Position numbers and translations under genes: made by a program
Shown here: positions 1 to 8,453 of the stretch, in pieces
Layout of the letters: each line of letters starts with the position of its first letter
Numbering within the stretch: position 1 is the first letter of the stretch
Assembly: GCF_044792555.1 (NCBI RefSeq)
Contig: NZ_CP126238.1
Location: 372,001-436,000, forward strand
Length of the DNA: 64,000 nucleotides
Reading direction: 5' to 3'
From: Alicycliphilus denitrificans_A
GTDB lineage: Bacteria; Pseudomonadota; Gammaproteobacteria; Burkholderiales; Burkholderiaceae_C
Notes under the pieces: model-generated
The model's input: only the letters and a program-made list of their open reading frames with translations
Databases searched by the model: none
What the model was told of the DNA's origin: nothing

Positions 1-477
1 CAGCGCCTCGGCCACCGTGGTGGCGGTGCCGATCACGAAGCTGCCGGCCTCGCTTTTCAGGCGCCGCACCTGGGCGGCCGAGAGGATGCCGAAGGTGAAG
101 CTGGCCACAGCGGGGCGGGCGGCGATGAGGGCCTCGAACTGGGCGGCAAAGTCCTCGCACCAGCGTGCGGGCCGCTCGGGCTGGAGGCCGAACGTGGCAT
201 ACAGCGGTGCCAGCCGGTCCATGGCGGCGGCCACTTCGGCGGCGTCGGGGTCGGGCGTCTCCAGCACGAACAGGTTCATGCCGAAGGGCTTGGCGGTGGC
301 GGCGCGCACGGCGGCGGCCGCGTCTGCCATGGCCTGGGGCGAGCGCATGCCGCAGCCCAGGAAGCCCAGGCCGCCGGCCTGAGACACGGCGGCCGCCAGC
401 TGCGGTGTGTCGGAACCCGTCATGGGGCCCTGGAAGATGGGCAGGGTGATCTGCAGGCGTTGCAACAGGGTGGTCAT
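1..477 (-). CDS. Nitronate monooxygenase (2-nitropropane dioxygenase family), 3' end outside window
   Basis: The reading frame starts at ATG 477 behind an AGGAG Shine-Dalgarno sequence and runs off the left edge with no stop, giving about 159 residues. The N-terminus (MTTLLQRLQITLPIFQGPM) followed by AAAVSQAGGLGFLGCG and KPFGMNLFV is the typical start of the FMN-dependent TIM-barrel nitronate monooxygenases, which oxidise alkyl nitronates to carbonyl compounds and nitrite. Only 3 bp separate it from the upstream LysR gene on the same strand, so the two are probably co-transcribed. The family is reliable; the substrate is unknown, and the C-terminal half with the catalytic His cannot be seen. 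Confidence 0.85.
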   Translation of the reverse strand, partial: MTTLLQRLQITLPIFQGPMTGSDTPQLAAAVSQAGGLGFLGCGMRSPQAMADAAAAVRAATAKPFGMNLFVLETPDPDAAEVAAAMDRLAPLYATFGLQPERPARWCEDFAAQFEALIAARPAVASFTFGILSAAQVRRLKSEAGSFVIGTATTVAEAL

Positions 478-480
478 GGA

Positions 481-1365
481 TCAGCTCCTGGTAGGTTCAG
501 AGGATGGGTCGCCGATGCCGTGCAGTGCCTGCCGCAGCGCGGCCAGCGCCGGCGTGGCGTAGCCCGGGCGGTGCACCAGCATGGTCTCGCAGCGGCCCAA
601 CGGCACCCAGCGCAGCGCGGGAGGGTGGCGCAGCAGATCCAGCACCGACTGCGGCACCACGCCCGCGCAGCGGCCGGCGGCCACGCAGGCCAGGATGGCG
701 GGGTAGGAGGCGAGCTCCAGCACCTCGACCGGGCTGCCGGCCTGGCGCATCCAGTCCTCGCCGATGCGGCGGTAGCTGCAGCCCTGGGCAAAGGCGGCCA
801 GCAGGTGCAGGCGCAGATCGGTGGGGCGGGCGACGGGAGGGTGGCTGGCGGGCAGGGCCAGCAACAGTGATTCGGTGCACACGGGGCTGCGCTGCACCGG
901 GGTGTCGTCGTCCACGCCCGGGGGCGGCCAGGCCACGAGGGCGCAGTCCAGTTGGTGGGCCAGCACCTGCTCGACCAGCTGGCGCGATGGCGCCGTGCGC
1001 AGCTCCAGCGTCAGGCGCGGCCAGCGCGCGTGCAGAGCGGCCAGCGGCCCGGGCAGGCGCGCGGCGGCCGTGCTTTCCATGGCGCCTATGCGCAGGCGGC
1101 CCGTGGGCTCGCCCGGGTGCAGTGCCTGGCGCGCCTCCTCGGCCAGTGCCAGCAGGCGTTCGGCATAGGCCAGCAGGGTCTCGCCCGCGGGCGTGAGCTG
1201 CATGCCCCGGCCCTCGCGCAGGAACAGCGCGGCGCCCAGTTGCTCCTCCAGCTGCTGCACGCGCGTGGTCACGTTGGACTGGGCGCGGCCCAGCCGCTCG
1301 GCGGCGCGCGTGACGCTGCCTTCTTGGGCCACCGTGCGGAAGATGTCCAGCGTGACCAGGTCCAT
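481..1365 (-). CDS. LysR family transcriptional regulator
   Basis: A 294-residue protein. It has an N-terminal winged helix-turn-helix over about residues 3-62 (TLDIFRTVAQEGSVTRAAERL, then QSNVTTRVQQLEEQLG and LFLREGRGMQLTPAG), followed by a periplasmic-binding-protein-like effector domain. It is divergent from an MFS exporter (start 1419) and immediately upstream of the nitronate monooxygenase gene. One or both neighbours are probably its targets. The effector cannot be inferred. Confidence 0.9.
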   Translation of the reverse strand: MDLVTLDIFRTVAQEGSVTRAAERLGRAQSNVTTRVQQLEEQLGAALFLREGRGMQLTPAGETLLAYAERLLALAEEARQALHPGEPTGRLRIGAMESTAAARLPGPLAALHARWPRLTLELRTAPSRQLVEQVLAHQLDCALVAWPPPGVDDDTPVQRSPVCTESLLLALPASHPPVARPTDLRLHLLAAFAQGCSYRRIGEDWMRQAGSPVEVLELASYPAILACVAAGRCAGVVPQSVLDLLRHPPALRWVPLGRCETMLVHRPGYATPALAALRQALHGIGDPSSEPTRS

Positions 1366-1418
1366 GGGAATATGTTTATGAGATGATTTGCGAAAGATAA
1401 ATATCTGGTTGAGATTTT
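1366..1418. promoter_or_regulatory. Divergent promoter region of LysR and MFS genes
   Basis: This 53-bp gap is clearly more AT-rich than its surroundings. It contains the palindrome GATAAATATC (1396-1405) and the inverted pair ATCT/AGAT just after it. LysR proteins commonly bind such dyads between themselves and a divergent target gene. The operator role is inferred. Confidence 0.4.
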
Positions 1419-2660
1419 ATGACGACTACCCATCCCGGCGCCACACCCTGGTCCGAGCGCCCCGCGGCCGTGGCGCTGGCCGGCATGCTGGCGCTGGCCG
1501 TGGCCATGGGCGTGGGGCGCTTTGCCTTCACGCCGCTCTTGCCCATGATGCTGCACGACGGCGTGCTCACCCTGGCCGCGGGCAGCTGGCTGGCCACGGC
1601 CAACTACATCGGCTATCTGCTGGGCGCGCTGGCCTGCATGGCCCTGCCCTGGGTGGCGCCGCGCCTGTATGAACGCTGGCACCCGGCACGGCTGGCGCGC
1701 GCCGGGCTGGTGGCGACGGTGCTGCTGACCGTGGCCATGGCCCTGCCGCTGCCGGGCAGCTGGCCGCTGCTGCGCTTTGCCGCCGGCGTGGCCAGTGCCT
1801 TCGTGCTGCTGAACGTGGCGGCCTGGGCCATGGTGCGCCTGGCGGTGCTGGGCCGGCCGGCCATGGGCGGGCTGATCTTCTGCGGGCCGGGCGTGGGCAT
1901 CGCCCTCACCGGCCTGGCGGCCAGTGCCATGGTGGCGGGGCAGTGGCGCGCGGCATCGGGCTGGGTGGTGTTCGGCCTGCTGTCGGTGCTGCTGTGCGCG
2001 CTGGTCTGGCCCGTGGTCCATGGCCGTGCGGCCAAGGGCCAGGCGGGCGCACCGCAGGCGGCAGCGGCGGCGCGCGCCAATGGTGGCGGCACGGCGGCGG
2101 CGCGCGGCGTGCATGCGCTGGCCTATGGGCTGGCCGGGCTGGGCTACATCGTCACCGCGACCTTTCTGCCGGTGATTGCGCGCGGCGCGCTGCCGGCCGG
2201 CTCGCCCTGGCCCGATCTGTTCTGGCCCATGTTCGGCGCGGGTGTGGCCGTGGGTGCGGCCCTGAGCACGCGCGCGCCCATGGCCTGGGACCGGCGCTGG
2301 CTGCTGGTGGCCGCCTATGGGCTGCAGGCGCTGGGCATTGCCCTGGGCCTGTGGTGGCCCACGCCGGCGGGGTTTGCGCTCAGCAGCTGCCTGGTGGGCC
2401 TGCCGTTCACCGCCATCACCTTCTATGGCCTGCAGGAGGCGCGCCGCCTGTGGCCGCAGTCTGCCGACAGTTTCGCCAGCCTGATCACCGCCGTCTACGG
2501 CCTGGGGCAGATCATGGGCCCGCCCATGGTGGCCTGGCTGCTGGCGCGCGGCGGCCAGGCCCAGGGCTTTGCCCAGGGGCTGGCGCTGGCGGCGGGGGCG
2601 CTGGTGGCGGGGGCGTCGCTGTATGCGGCGTCGGCCTGGTGCTGGCCGCCGCGGCGCTGA
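1419..2660 (+). CDS. YbfB/YjiJ family MFS transporter
   Basis: A 413-residue, very hydrophobic protein with about 12 predicted membrane spans. The start region AVAMGVGRFAFTPLLPMM followed by GSWLATANYIGYLLGAL is characteristic of the YbfB/YjiJ subfamily of the major facilitator superfamily, inner-membrane transporters of mostly unknown substrate. The start ATG lies in the AT-rich gap shared with the divergent LysR gene, which probably regulates it. It converges with the MOSC gene, with stop codons 3 bp apart. Confidence 0.85.
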   Translation: MTTTHPGATPWSERPAAVALAGMLALAVAMGVGRFAFTPLLPMMLHDGVLTLAAGSWLATANYIGYLLGALACMALPWVAPRLYERWHPARLARAGLVATVLLTVAMALPLPGSWPLLRFAAGVASAFVLLNVAAWAMVRLAVLGRPAMGGLIFCGPGVGIALTGLAASAMVAGQWRAASGWVVFGLLSVLLCALVWPVVHGRAAKGQAGAPQAAAAARANGGGTAAARGVHALAYGLAGLGYIVTATFLPVIARGALPAGSPWPDLFWPMFGAGVAVGAALSTRAPMAWDRRWLLVAAYGLQALGIALGLWWPTPAGFALSSCLVGLPFTAITFYGLQEARRLWPQSADSFASLITAVYGLGQIMGPPMVAWLLARGGQAQGFAQGLALAAGALVAGASLYAASAWCWPPRR

Positions 2661-2663
2661 GGC

Positions 2664-3383
2664 TCATTGTTTGCCGAGCAGCCGCGCGCTCCAGTCCTCC
2701 ACGCTGGCGCTTTCCAGCCGCCGGCTGAACAGCCTGTGCCACGAGGGCGGCAGCGGCAGCGTGAGGATCTCGTGCAATGTGTCTGGCGTGCAGTCGCGCT
2801 CGGCAATGGCGTGCAGCAGCCGGGCGATGGGCCAGCCGGGGTGCGGCCGGGCCAGCAGCCAGACGGTGTCGCCGGCCCGCACCTGGCCGCCTTGCAGCAC
2901 GCGCAGGTACCAGCCGGCGCGCAGGCTGGTCTGCACGCGCAGCGCCATGTCGGGCACCTGGAAGCGGTCGCTCAGCTTCCAGCAGGGCTGGCGGCCCTGG
3001 CTGACCTCGAAGCGCGCGCTGCCGATCTGCCACTGGTCGCCAATGCAGGCCTGGGCCTCATCCAGGCCTTCCAGGCTGAAGTTCTCGCCAAAGGCGCCGG
3101 GCCGCTCCAGCAGCGCCTGGGCCGTGGCATGGCCTGCCAATTCCTGGCGCCAGGGCGCGTACTGGCCAAAGGCATAGCAATGCACGGCCTTGTCGGGTCC
3201 ACCGTGCACGCGCGGGTCGCCCTGCTCGTCGCCCTCCAGGCCCAGCGGGGCGGCGACCTCGACCGGCCCGTCGCGCAATTGCTTGTCGATGGCGCTGCGG
3301 CTGCCGGGGCGGGTATAGGGCAGGGCGCGGCCGGTGAGCACGGCACGCAGGCTGCCCAGGGGCCGTGGGGGCGTGGCGTTCAT
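2664..3383 (-). CDS. MOSC domain protein (YiiM-like)
   Basis: A 239-residue protein starting at ATG 3383, which overlaps the stop of the redoxin gene as ATGA. The start at 3410 is possible but less likely. The MOSC core includes DEQGDPRVHGGPDKAVHCY, ENFSLEGLDE, the Cys-containing QGRQPCWKLSDRF and RAGWYLRVLQGG. This is the layout of YiiM, which supports molybdenum-cofactor enzymes that reduce N-hydroxylated bases. The overlap implies translational coupling to the redoxin gene. Confidence 0.85.
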   Translation of the reverse strand: MNATPPRPLGSLRAVLTGRALPYTRPGSRSAIDKQLRDGPVEVAAPLGLEGDEQGDPRVHGGPDKAVHCYAFGQYAPWRQELAGHATAQALLERPGAFGENFSLEGLDEAQACIGDQWQIGSARFEVSQGRQPCWKLSDRFQVPDMALRVQTSLRAGWYLRVLQGGQVRAGDTVWLLARPHPGWPIARLLHAIAERDCTPDTLHEILTLPLPPSWHRLFSRRLESASVEDWSARLLGKQ

Positions 3384-3940
3384 GGCGCTGGCATGTCGGG
3401 GCGTCGGCAACCGCTGTCGTCGCAGCCGGTGGCGGACTGGGCCGCCACGGCGGCCGGCAATGCGGGTTCGGCCAGCAACCGGCCCAGCAGCGTGCCCAGG
3501 CGCAGGTCGTCCAGATGCCCGAAGTGGTGCAGGCGCACGCGGCCCTCCCGGTCCAGCACCACCAGGCTGGGCGTGCCCTGCAGCGCCAGTGCCTGCATGG
3601 TCCGCGGAATGCTGAGCGTCGTATGGGGTTCATCCAGCGCTATCGGAAAGCGCAGCCGGTACTCGTGGATGAAGGCCTGCAGCGCCGCGGGCGTGCCCTG
3701 CACCGCGTGGTGCTCGAACACCGTGTGCAGGCCGATGACCACCAGCTGGTCCTGGGAGAACGCCTCGTGCACGCGCCGCGCCTGCGGCAGGCCCTGCTCC
3801 ACGCAACCCGGGCACAGCATCTGGAAGGCGTGCAGCACGACCACGCGCCCGCGCAGAGTCTTGAGCGTGAGCGGCTCGCGTGTGTTGAACCACTGTGCCA
3901 CCTGCAGCGGCGGCGCGGGGGGGTGATAGCCGCTGCCCAC
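3380..3940 (-). CDS. Redoxin / AhpC-TSA family thiol protein
   Basis: About 186 residues if translation starts at GTG 3940, which has GGAG 9 bp upstream and does not overlap the preceding gene. ATG 3979 gives 13 more residues but lacks a Shine-Dalgarno sequence. The thioredoxin fold is shown by RGRVVVLHAFQMLCPGC (CPGC active site), VVIGLHTVFEHH and TPSLVVLDREGRVRLHHFG. The family includes TlpA-like and peroxiredoxin-like thiol reductases. It lies between an SRPBCC gene and a MOSC gene on one strand. There is no signal peptide, so it is probably cytoplasmic. Confidence 0.75.
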   Translation of the reverse strand: MGSGYHPPAPPLQVAQWFNTREPLTLKTLRGRVVVLHAFQMLCPGCVEQGLPQARRVHEAFSQDQLVVIGLHTVFEHHAVQGTPAALQAFIHEYRLRFPIALDEPHTTLSIPRTMQALALQGTPSLVVLDREGRVRLHHFGHLDDLRLGTLLGRLLAEPALPAAVAAQSATGCDDSGCRRPDMPAP

Positions 3941-3956
3941 GGCCTTTGACTCCGTC

Positions 3957-4457
3957 CTACCCTGCCAGCTGCGCGCCATAGGCGCTGCGCGCCGCCAGAA
4001 AGCGCTGGAACGGAAACTTGATCGGCACGCCCTCCAGCGCGGCCTCCAGCATGTCCAGGTGGCCTTCAAAGCCGGCGCAGGCCTTGGCTGCGTCTTCATG
4101 GGCGGGGATCTGCAGCGTCAGGGTCAGCGTGGAGCCCGCGCCGGCGGGCGCCAGCTCCCAGCGCATCGGGCGCTCGGGCTCGCTGCCGCTGCTCCAGGAG
4201 TAGGCCAGCAGGCGCTGCGCCTCGAAGGCGGTCACAAGGCTGTCGATGACGGTGCCGCTGTCGGCAAAGTCGATGCGCACGGCGCCGCCCGCGCGCGGCT
4301 CTATGCTGCCGGGCGCCAGCCATTGCGCCATGGCCTGCGGCTCGGTCAGCATGCGCCAGACGGCGTCCGTGCCGTGGTCGAACTGGCGCGTCAGGCGGCC
4401 TTCGAAGCCCGTGGGTGTGCGATGCAGGGTGCCGATATCGGCAGCGGGTGTGCTCAT
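3957..4457 (-). CDS. SRPBCC (AHSA1-like) domain protein
   Basis: A 166-residue protein when started at ATG 4457. The fold is recognised from RQFDHGTDAVWRMLTEPQAMAQWLAPG near the N-terminus and LAYSWSSGSEPERPMRWEL in the middle. The START/Bet v1 hydrophobic-cavity fold is widespread and usually has no assigned ligand. It is the first gene of a minus-strand set with the redoxin and MOSC genes. Two TTCC..GGAA palindromes lie upstream. Confidence 0.75.
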   Translation of the reverse strand: MSTPAADIGTLHRTPTGFEGRLTRQFDHGTDAVWRMLTEPQAMAQWLAPGSIEPRAGGAVRIDFADSGTVIDSLVTAFEAQRLLAYSWSSGSEPERPMRWELAPAGAGSTLTLTLQIPAHEDAAKACAGFEGHLDMLEAALEGVPIKFPFQRFLAARSAYGAQLAG

Positions 4458-4461
4458 GGCT

Positions 4462-4586
4462 TTTCCGTGGAAACATTGCGATGCCATGGGTTGTAGCAGA
4501 TGGGCGCGGTGCCCGCGTGAATGACAGCACGGGTGCTGGGGATGCCGTGTTCTGCCGCCAACGAAGGCTCATCGATTCCACGGAAA
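4462..4586. promoter_or_regulatory. Pair of TTCC-NN-GGAA palindromes upstream of SRPBCC gene
   Basis: TTTCCGTGGAAA (4462-4473) and TTCCACGGAA (4576-4585) are each self-complementary and also mirror one another about 114 bp apart. The first lies directly upstream of the SRPBCC start (4457). The second is just beyond the MaoC stop (4599). They could be a regulator-binding pair or a DNA-loop site. No regulator can be assigned from this window. Confidence 0.35.
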
Positions 4587-4598
4587 GCCCCGTGCGGC

Positions 4599-5066
4599 TT
4601 ACTGGCCCGGACGGCGTTTCTTCAAGAGGTATTTTTGAAAACCGTCCATCACCACCACCCCCTTCTGGTTCTTCACCTCGGTGCTGAGGGTGATCACGCC
4701 CGTGGTGTTGCCGGGCTTGAGCTCCGACACGGTGAGCGTGCAGTACAGGGTATCGCCCACGAACACCGGGTTCAGGAAGCGGCTGCCCTGCTCCAGAAAG
4801 CCCTTGAGCGACTCTTCCACCATGTGCGGGAACAGGCCCGCCCCCGCGGCGGTCTGGATCACCACCTGGTAGCCATGGGCCAGCATATGGGGCATGCCAT
4901 GGGCGCGGCAGTATTCCACGTCGTAGTGCACGGGGTGGTTGTCGCCGCTGGCCAGCTGGAAGGCGGCAAACAGCGCGTCCGTCATGGTGCGCGAGGGCAG
5001 CAGGAATTTTTCGCCCAGCTCGAAATCCTCGAAATAGCGCTGCGGGCACATCTGGTGCTTGATCAT
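4599..5066 (-). CDS. MaoC family dehydratase/hydratase
   Basis: A 155-residue hot-dog fold protein. RYFEDFELGEKFLLPSRTMTD is the usual N-terminus. FQLASGDNHPVHYD carries the family's catalytic Asp and His pair. MLAHGYQVVIQTAAGAGLFP and FVGDTLYCTLTVSELKPG complete the fold. Members hydrate or dehydrate acyl-CoA thioesters. It lies 21 bp downstream of the Bug gene on the same strand and shares the locus with a CoA transferase, which points to CoA-dependent breakdown of a carboxylic acid taken up from outside. The substrate is unknown. Confidence 0.85.
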   Translation of the reverse strand: MIKHQMCPQRYFEDFELGEKFLLPSRTMTDALFAAFQLASGDNHPVHYDVEYCRAHGMPHMLAHGYQVVIQTAAGAGLFPHMVEESLKGFLEQGSRFLNPVFVGDTLYCTLTVSELKPGNTTGVITLSTEVKNQKGVVVMDGFQKYLLKKRRPGQ

Positions 5067-5087
5067 GGTTCGTTTTCCTTGGGATTC

Positions 5088-6059
5088 TCAGTTCGCCGTC
5101 ATCTTTGCGGCCTTGGCCACCTGGCCCCACTTCGACAGCTCGCTGTTGAGGAAGCTGGCCAGTGCCTGCGGCTGTGGGTCCTTTTCCAGCACCAGGCCCA
5201 TGTCATAGGCCTGCTTTTGCAGGCCAGGGTCCTGCAGCGTTTCCTTCAGGCTGGTGTTGAGTTTGGCAATCACCGGCGCCGGCGTCTGGGCCGGGGCAAA
5301 CACCGCGTTCCAGGTATAGGCCTCGTACTTGGGTACCGCCTCGGCCACGGCGGGCGTGTCGGGCGTCTGCGGCAGTCGCTGGCCCATCGTCGTGGCAATC
5401 AGGCGCACCGAGCCTGCCTTCACCTGGGCCAGGCCAGTGGGGGCGCTGTCGACCATGAAGGCCACATGCCCGCCAATCACATCCTGCATGGCAGGTGCGC
5501 TGCCCCGGTAGGGCACATGCTCGGTCTTGGAGCCGGTCATGTAGTTCAGCAGTTCGGCGCCCAGGTGGGGCGCGCTGCCGACGCCTGCCGAGCCGTAGCT
5601 CACCTTGCCCGGGTGCTCCTTGATGTAGCCCAGGAACTCCTGCAGGTTCTGCGCCGGGAAGCCCTTGTTCACCACGATCACCAACGGCGCCTTGGCCGCC
5701 AGGCCCACGGGGGCGAAGTCTTCCACTGTCCGGTACGGCATCTTGGCTTGAATGCTGGGATTCACGGCATGCGCCACCGTGGTCAGCAAGACGGTGTAGC
5801 CGTCGGGTTGGGCCTTGGCTACGGCATCGCTGCCCACCAAAGTGCCCGCGCCCGTGCGGTTCTCCACGACCAGCGGCTGCCCCAGCCTCTTGCCCCATGC
5901 GTCCGCCAGGGCGCGGGCAAAGGTATCGGTCGGACCTCCCGCCGCGTAGGGCACAATCAGTTTCACGGGGCGTGCCGGGTAGTTCTGCGCCTGCGCCGCG
6001 CCCGACAGCCATGCCAATGCACCAACGATAGAGGTGCAGATCAATCGACGTGTCACCAT
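5088..6059 (-). CDS. Bug/TctC family tripartite tricarboxylate transporter substrate-binding protein
   Basis: A 323-residue protein with a signal peptide ending near AQAQN (about residue 25). YPARPVKLIVPYAAGGPTD, ENRTGAGTLVGSDAVAKA and PDGYTVLLTT are the Bug-family signature segments. Such periplasmic receptors bind carboxylates and are very numerous in Burkholderiales, often without dedicated membrane partners nearby, as here. It is divergent from a LysR gene and co-directional with MaoC. Confidence 0.92.
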   Translation of the reverse strand: MVTRRLICTSIVGALAWLSGAAQAQNYPARPVKLIVPYAAGGPTDTFARALADAWGKRLGQPLVVENRTGAGTLVGSDAVAKAQPDGYTVLLTTVAHAVNPSIQAKMPYRTVEDFAPVGLAAKAPLVIVVNKGFPAQNLQEFLGYIKEHPGKVSYGSAGVGSAPHLGAELLNYMTGSKTEHVPYRGSAPAMQDVIGGHVAFMVDSAPTGLAQVKAGSVRLIATTMGQRLPQTPDTPAVAEAVPKYEAYTWNAVFAPAQTPAPVIAKLNTSLKETLQDPGLQKQAYDMGLVLEKDPQPQALASFLNSELSKWGQVAKAAKMTAN

Positions 6060-6161
6060 GGGGTGATGCCTCCTGTCTTGTTCAAGAAAATCAAAAAAAT
6101 CGGTGTCTCAAAACTATAGGAAGCCGGCCGCCATGCTTCCAGTCGAATGTTTCTTGGTTCC

Positions 6162-6178
6162 TTTAGAAGCCTTCTAAA
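6162..6178. promoter_or_regulatory. 17-bp perfect palindrome, likely LysR operator
   Basis: TTTAGAAG-C-CTTCTAAA is perfectly symmetrical. It sits between the divergent Bug gene (start 6059) and LysR gene (start 6213), 34 bp upstream of the LysR ATG. Position and symmetry suit the binding site of the adjacent LysR protein. The assignment is inferred. Confidence 0.5.
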
Positions 6179-6212
6179 CACCAGCATTCACGCACCCCGG
6201 GGAACGATTTCC

Positions 6213-7133
6213 ATGCGCTATGAGCTGACCGACCTCAAGGTCTTCCTGGCCATTGCCGCCGCCAAAAGCTTGAGCGGCGGTGCGGCCGACATGCACCTCA
6301 CCGCCCCTTCCGCGAGCTACCGGCTCAAGAACCTGGAGCAGGCCCTGGGCGCGCCCCTGTTCGAGCGCACGCCCAAGGGCATGCAGCTGACCCCGGCGGG
6401 CCTCACCGTCAAGCGCTATGCGGAGGCCATTCTTGGCAATGTCGAGCGCCTGGGCAGCGAAATGCAGCGCCACACCAATGGTGTCGTCGGCCACATCCGC
6501 GTGTTTGCCAACAGCAGCACCCTGAACGGCTTGGCTCCGGCGCTCAGCCGCTTCCTCGCCGCCTACCCCAATGTCAACGTGGAGCTGGAGGAGCACCTGA
6601 GCGCCACCATCGTCAAGGCAGTGCAGGACGGCGTGGCCGACATCGGCCTGGCCGCCGGCGACATCGACTTTGGCGGCCTCACGACCATTCCCTACGCCCA
6701 CGACGAGCTCATCTTCGTCACCCCGCCCGGCCACCCGCTGGCCGAGCACCCCGTCGTCCCGCTGGACATGGCGCTGACCTATGACCTCGTCGGCATCGGC
6801 AAGAAGTCCAGCAACTTCGTCTTCCTCGAAGCCATGGCGCGCAAGCTCGGCGTCGCTCCGCGCGTGCGCGTGCACGCGCCCTCCTTCGCCGATGTGATCG
6901 CCTGCGTCATGGAGGGCGCGGGCATTTCGCTCGTGCCCCAGTCCATCGCCGCTCCATTCATCCAAAGCGGCCAGGTGCGGCAGGTGCGCATGGACGAACC
7001 CTGGGCACAGCGTCAGCAGTGCATCGTGCTCAAGTCCCCGGAAGGCCTGCTGCCGCATGAGCAGGCCTTTGTCAGCTACGTCATCAAGGCCAGCGCCGGC
7101 GCCGCCACGGAGGCGGCCGCGCCGGCGATTTGA
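6213..7133 (+). CDS. LysR family transcriptional regulator
   Basis: A 306-residue protein. ATG 6213 follows GGGGAACG and begins MRYELTDLKVFLAIAAAKS, the canonical LysR start; the longer frame from 6147 runs through the operator palindrome. The winged HTH covers about residues 5-62 (PSASYRLKNLEQALG, LFERTPKGMQLTPAG). An effector-binding domain follows. It is divergent from the Bug-MaoC genes and upstream of the CoA transferase, so it probably controls both sides of this small carboxylate locus. Confidence 0.9.
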   Translation: MRYELTDLKVFLAIAAAKSLSGGAADMHLTAPSASYRLKNLEQALGAPLFERTPKGMQLTPAGLTVKRYAEAILGNVERLGSEMQRHTNGVVGHIRVFANSSTLNGLAPALSRFLAAYPNVNVELEEHLSATIVKAVQDGVADIGLAAGDIDFGGLTTIPYAHDELIFVTPPGHPLAEHPVVPLDMALTYDLVGIGKKSSNFVFLEAMARKLGVAPRVRVHAPSFADVIACVMEGAGISLVPQSIAAPFIQSGQVRQVRMDEPWAQRQQCIVLKSPEGLLPHEQAFVSYVIKASAGAATEAAAPAI

Positions 7134-7203
7134 GAATCTTGAACGCGGCTTCCAAAATCTCGACTGGCCGCCACGCAAGCAGCTTCCTAAAATTTTTGCA
7201 GGC

Positions 7204-7236
7204 CCGTGCATCCTGGCGATGCACGGCGTTCTTTTG
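7204..7236 (+). terminator. Hairpin after LysR gene
   Basis: CCGTGCATC and GATGCACGG form a perfect 9-bp stem with a 5-nt loop (7204-7226), followed within a few bases by TTCTTTT. It lies between the LysR stop and the CoA transferase start (7270). It can act as a weak intrinsic terminator or a 5' leader structure. Confidence 0.5.
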
Positions 7237-7269
7237 CCCCCTGCATCCTCACGCTTGCGAGACCGTTCC

Positions 7270-8436
7270 ATGACCACCCCCGCCGCTTCCGCCACCCCCA
7301 CCCGCCCGCTGCAAGGCATCACCGTGCTGGCGCTGGAACATGCCGTGGCCGCGCCCTTTGCCAGCCGCCAGCTGGCCGACCTGGGCGCCCGCGTCATCAA
7401 GATCGAGCGCCCCGGCGCCGGCGACTTTGCGCGCGGCTACGACAGCACCGTCATGGGCCAGTCCTCCTTCTTCGTCTGGTGCAACCGCGGCAAGGAGAGC
7501 CTGGCGCTGGACCTGAAGCAGCCCGAGAGCATGCCCGTGCTGCACAAGCTCCTGGAGCGCTGCGACGTGTTCCTCCAGAACCTGGCCCCCGGCGCCGCCG
7601 CCCGCATGGGGCTGGACTACGACAGCCTGCGTGAGCAGTACCCGCGTCTCATCGTCTGCGCCATCTCGGGCTATGGCGAGGGCGGCCCCTACAGCGACAA
7701 GAAGGCCTACGACCTGCTGGTCCAGGCGGCCTCGGGCCTGATCTCCGTCACCGGCACGCCGGAGGAGCCGGCGCGTACCGGCATCTCGATTGCCGACATC
7801 TCGGCCGGCATGTACGCCTATTCCGGCATCTTGTCGGCCCTGCTGCAGCGCGGCCATACCGGCCAGGGCATGCGGGTGGAGGTGAGCATGCTGGAAGCGC
7901 TCACCGAATGGATGTCCTACCCCCTAAACTTCAGCCGCTACGGCGGCACGCCGCCGGTGCGCAGCGGCCTCACTCACCCCACGATCGCTCCCTATGGGCA
8001 ATACCGCGCGGGCGATGGCAAGAGCGTGATCTTCGGCCTGCAGAACGACCGCGAATGGGCCGACTTCTGCCGCGCCGTCCTGCGGCGCCCCGACCTGGTG
8101 GACGACCCGCGCTTTGCCACCAATGTGCAGCGCGTGCAGAACCGCGCCGAACTTGACGCCATCCTGCAGGAAGGCTTCGTCCCGCTCAGCCGCGAACAGC
8201 TGCTGCAGCGCCTGGACGAAGGCGGCATCGCCAACGCGCCGCTGGCCGCGCCCGATGATGTCTGGGACCACCCGCAGCTCCAGGCGCGCCAGCGCTGGCG
8301 CGATGTCGCCACCCCCCAGGGCACGATCCAGGCCCTGCTGCCGCCCGCCACCCTTTCCGGCACCGAGGCCGCCATGGGCGCCGTGCCCGCGCTGGGCGAG
8401 CACACGGACGCCATTTTGAAAGAGCTCGGCTTGTAA
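7270..8436 (+). CDS. CaiB/BaiF family (type III) CoA transferase
   Basis: A 388-residue protein from ATG 7270. PLQGITVLALEHAVAAPFASRQLADLGARVIKIERPG is the conserved N-terminal block and ends near the catalytic-loop GAGDFARGYD. CNRGKESLALDLK, ISGYGEGGPYSDKKAYDLLVQA and a C-terminal LGEHTD segment also fit. These enzymes move CoA between carboxylic acids, typically from succinyl-CoA or acetyl-CoA. With the nearby MaoC hydratase and Bug receptor it suggests uptake, activation and hydration of an organic acid. The exact substrate is not visible. Confidence 0.9.
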   Translation: MTTPAASATPTRPLQGITVLALEHAVAAPFASRQLADLGARVIKIERPGAGDFARGYDSTVMGQSSFFVWCNRGKESLALDLKQPESMPVLHKLLERCDVFLQNLAPGAAARMGLDYDSLREQYPRLIVCAISGYGEGGPYSDKKAYDLLVQAASGLISVTGTPEEPARTGISIADISAGMYAYSGILSALLQRGHTGQGMRVEVSMLEALTEWMSYPLNFSRYGGTPPVRSGLTHPTIAPYGQYRAGDGKSVIFGLQNDREWADFCRAVLRRPDLVDDPRFATNVQRVQNRAELDAILQEGFVPLSREQLLQRLDEGGIANAPLAAPDDVWDHPQLQARQRWRDVATPQGTIQALLPPATLSGTEAAMGAVPALGEHTDAILKELGL

Positions 8437-8453
8437 GCCCCCCGCCGGGCGCG

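Noticed and set aside
4521..6119. 532-residue plus-strand open frame
   Set aside because: It is antisense to the MaoC and Bug genes, which have clear family motifs; His/Gly/Arg-rich composition is typical of high-GC shadow frames.
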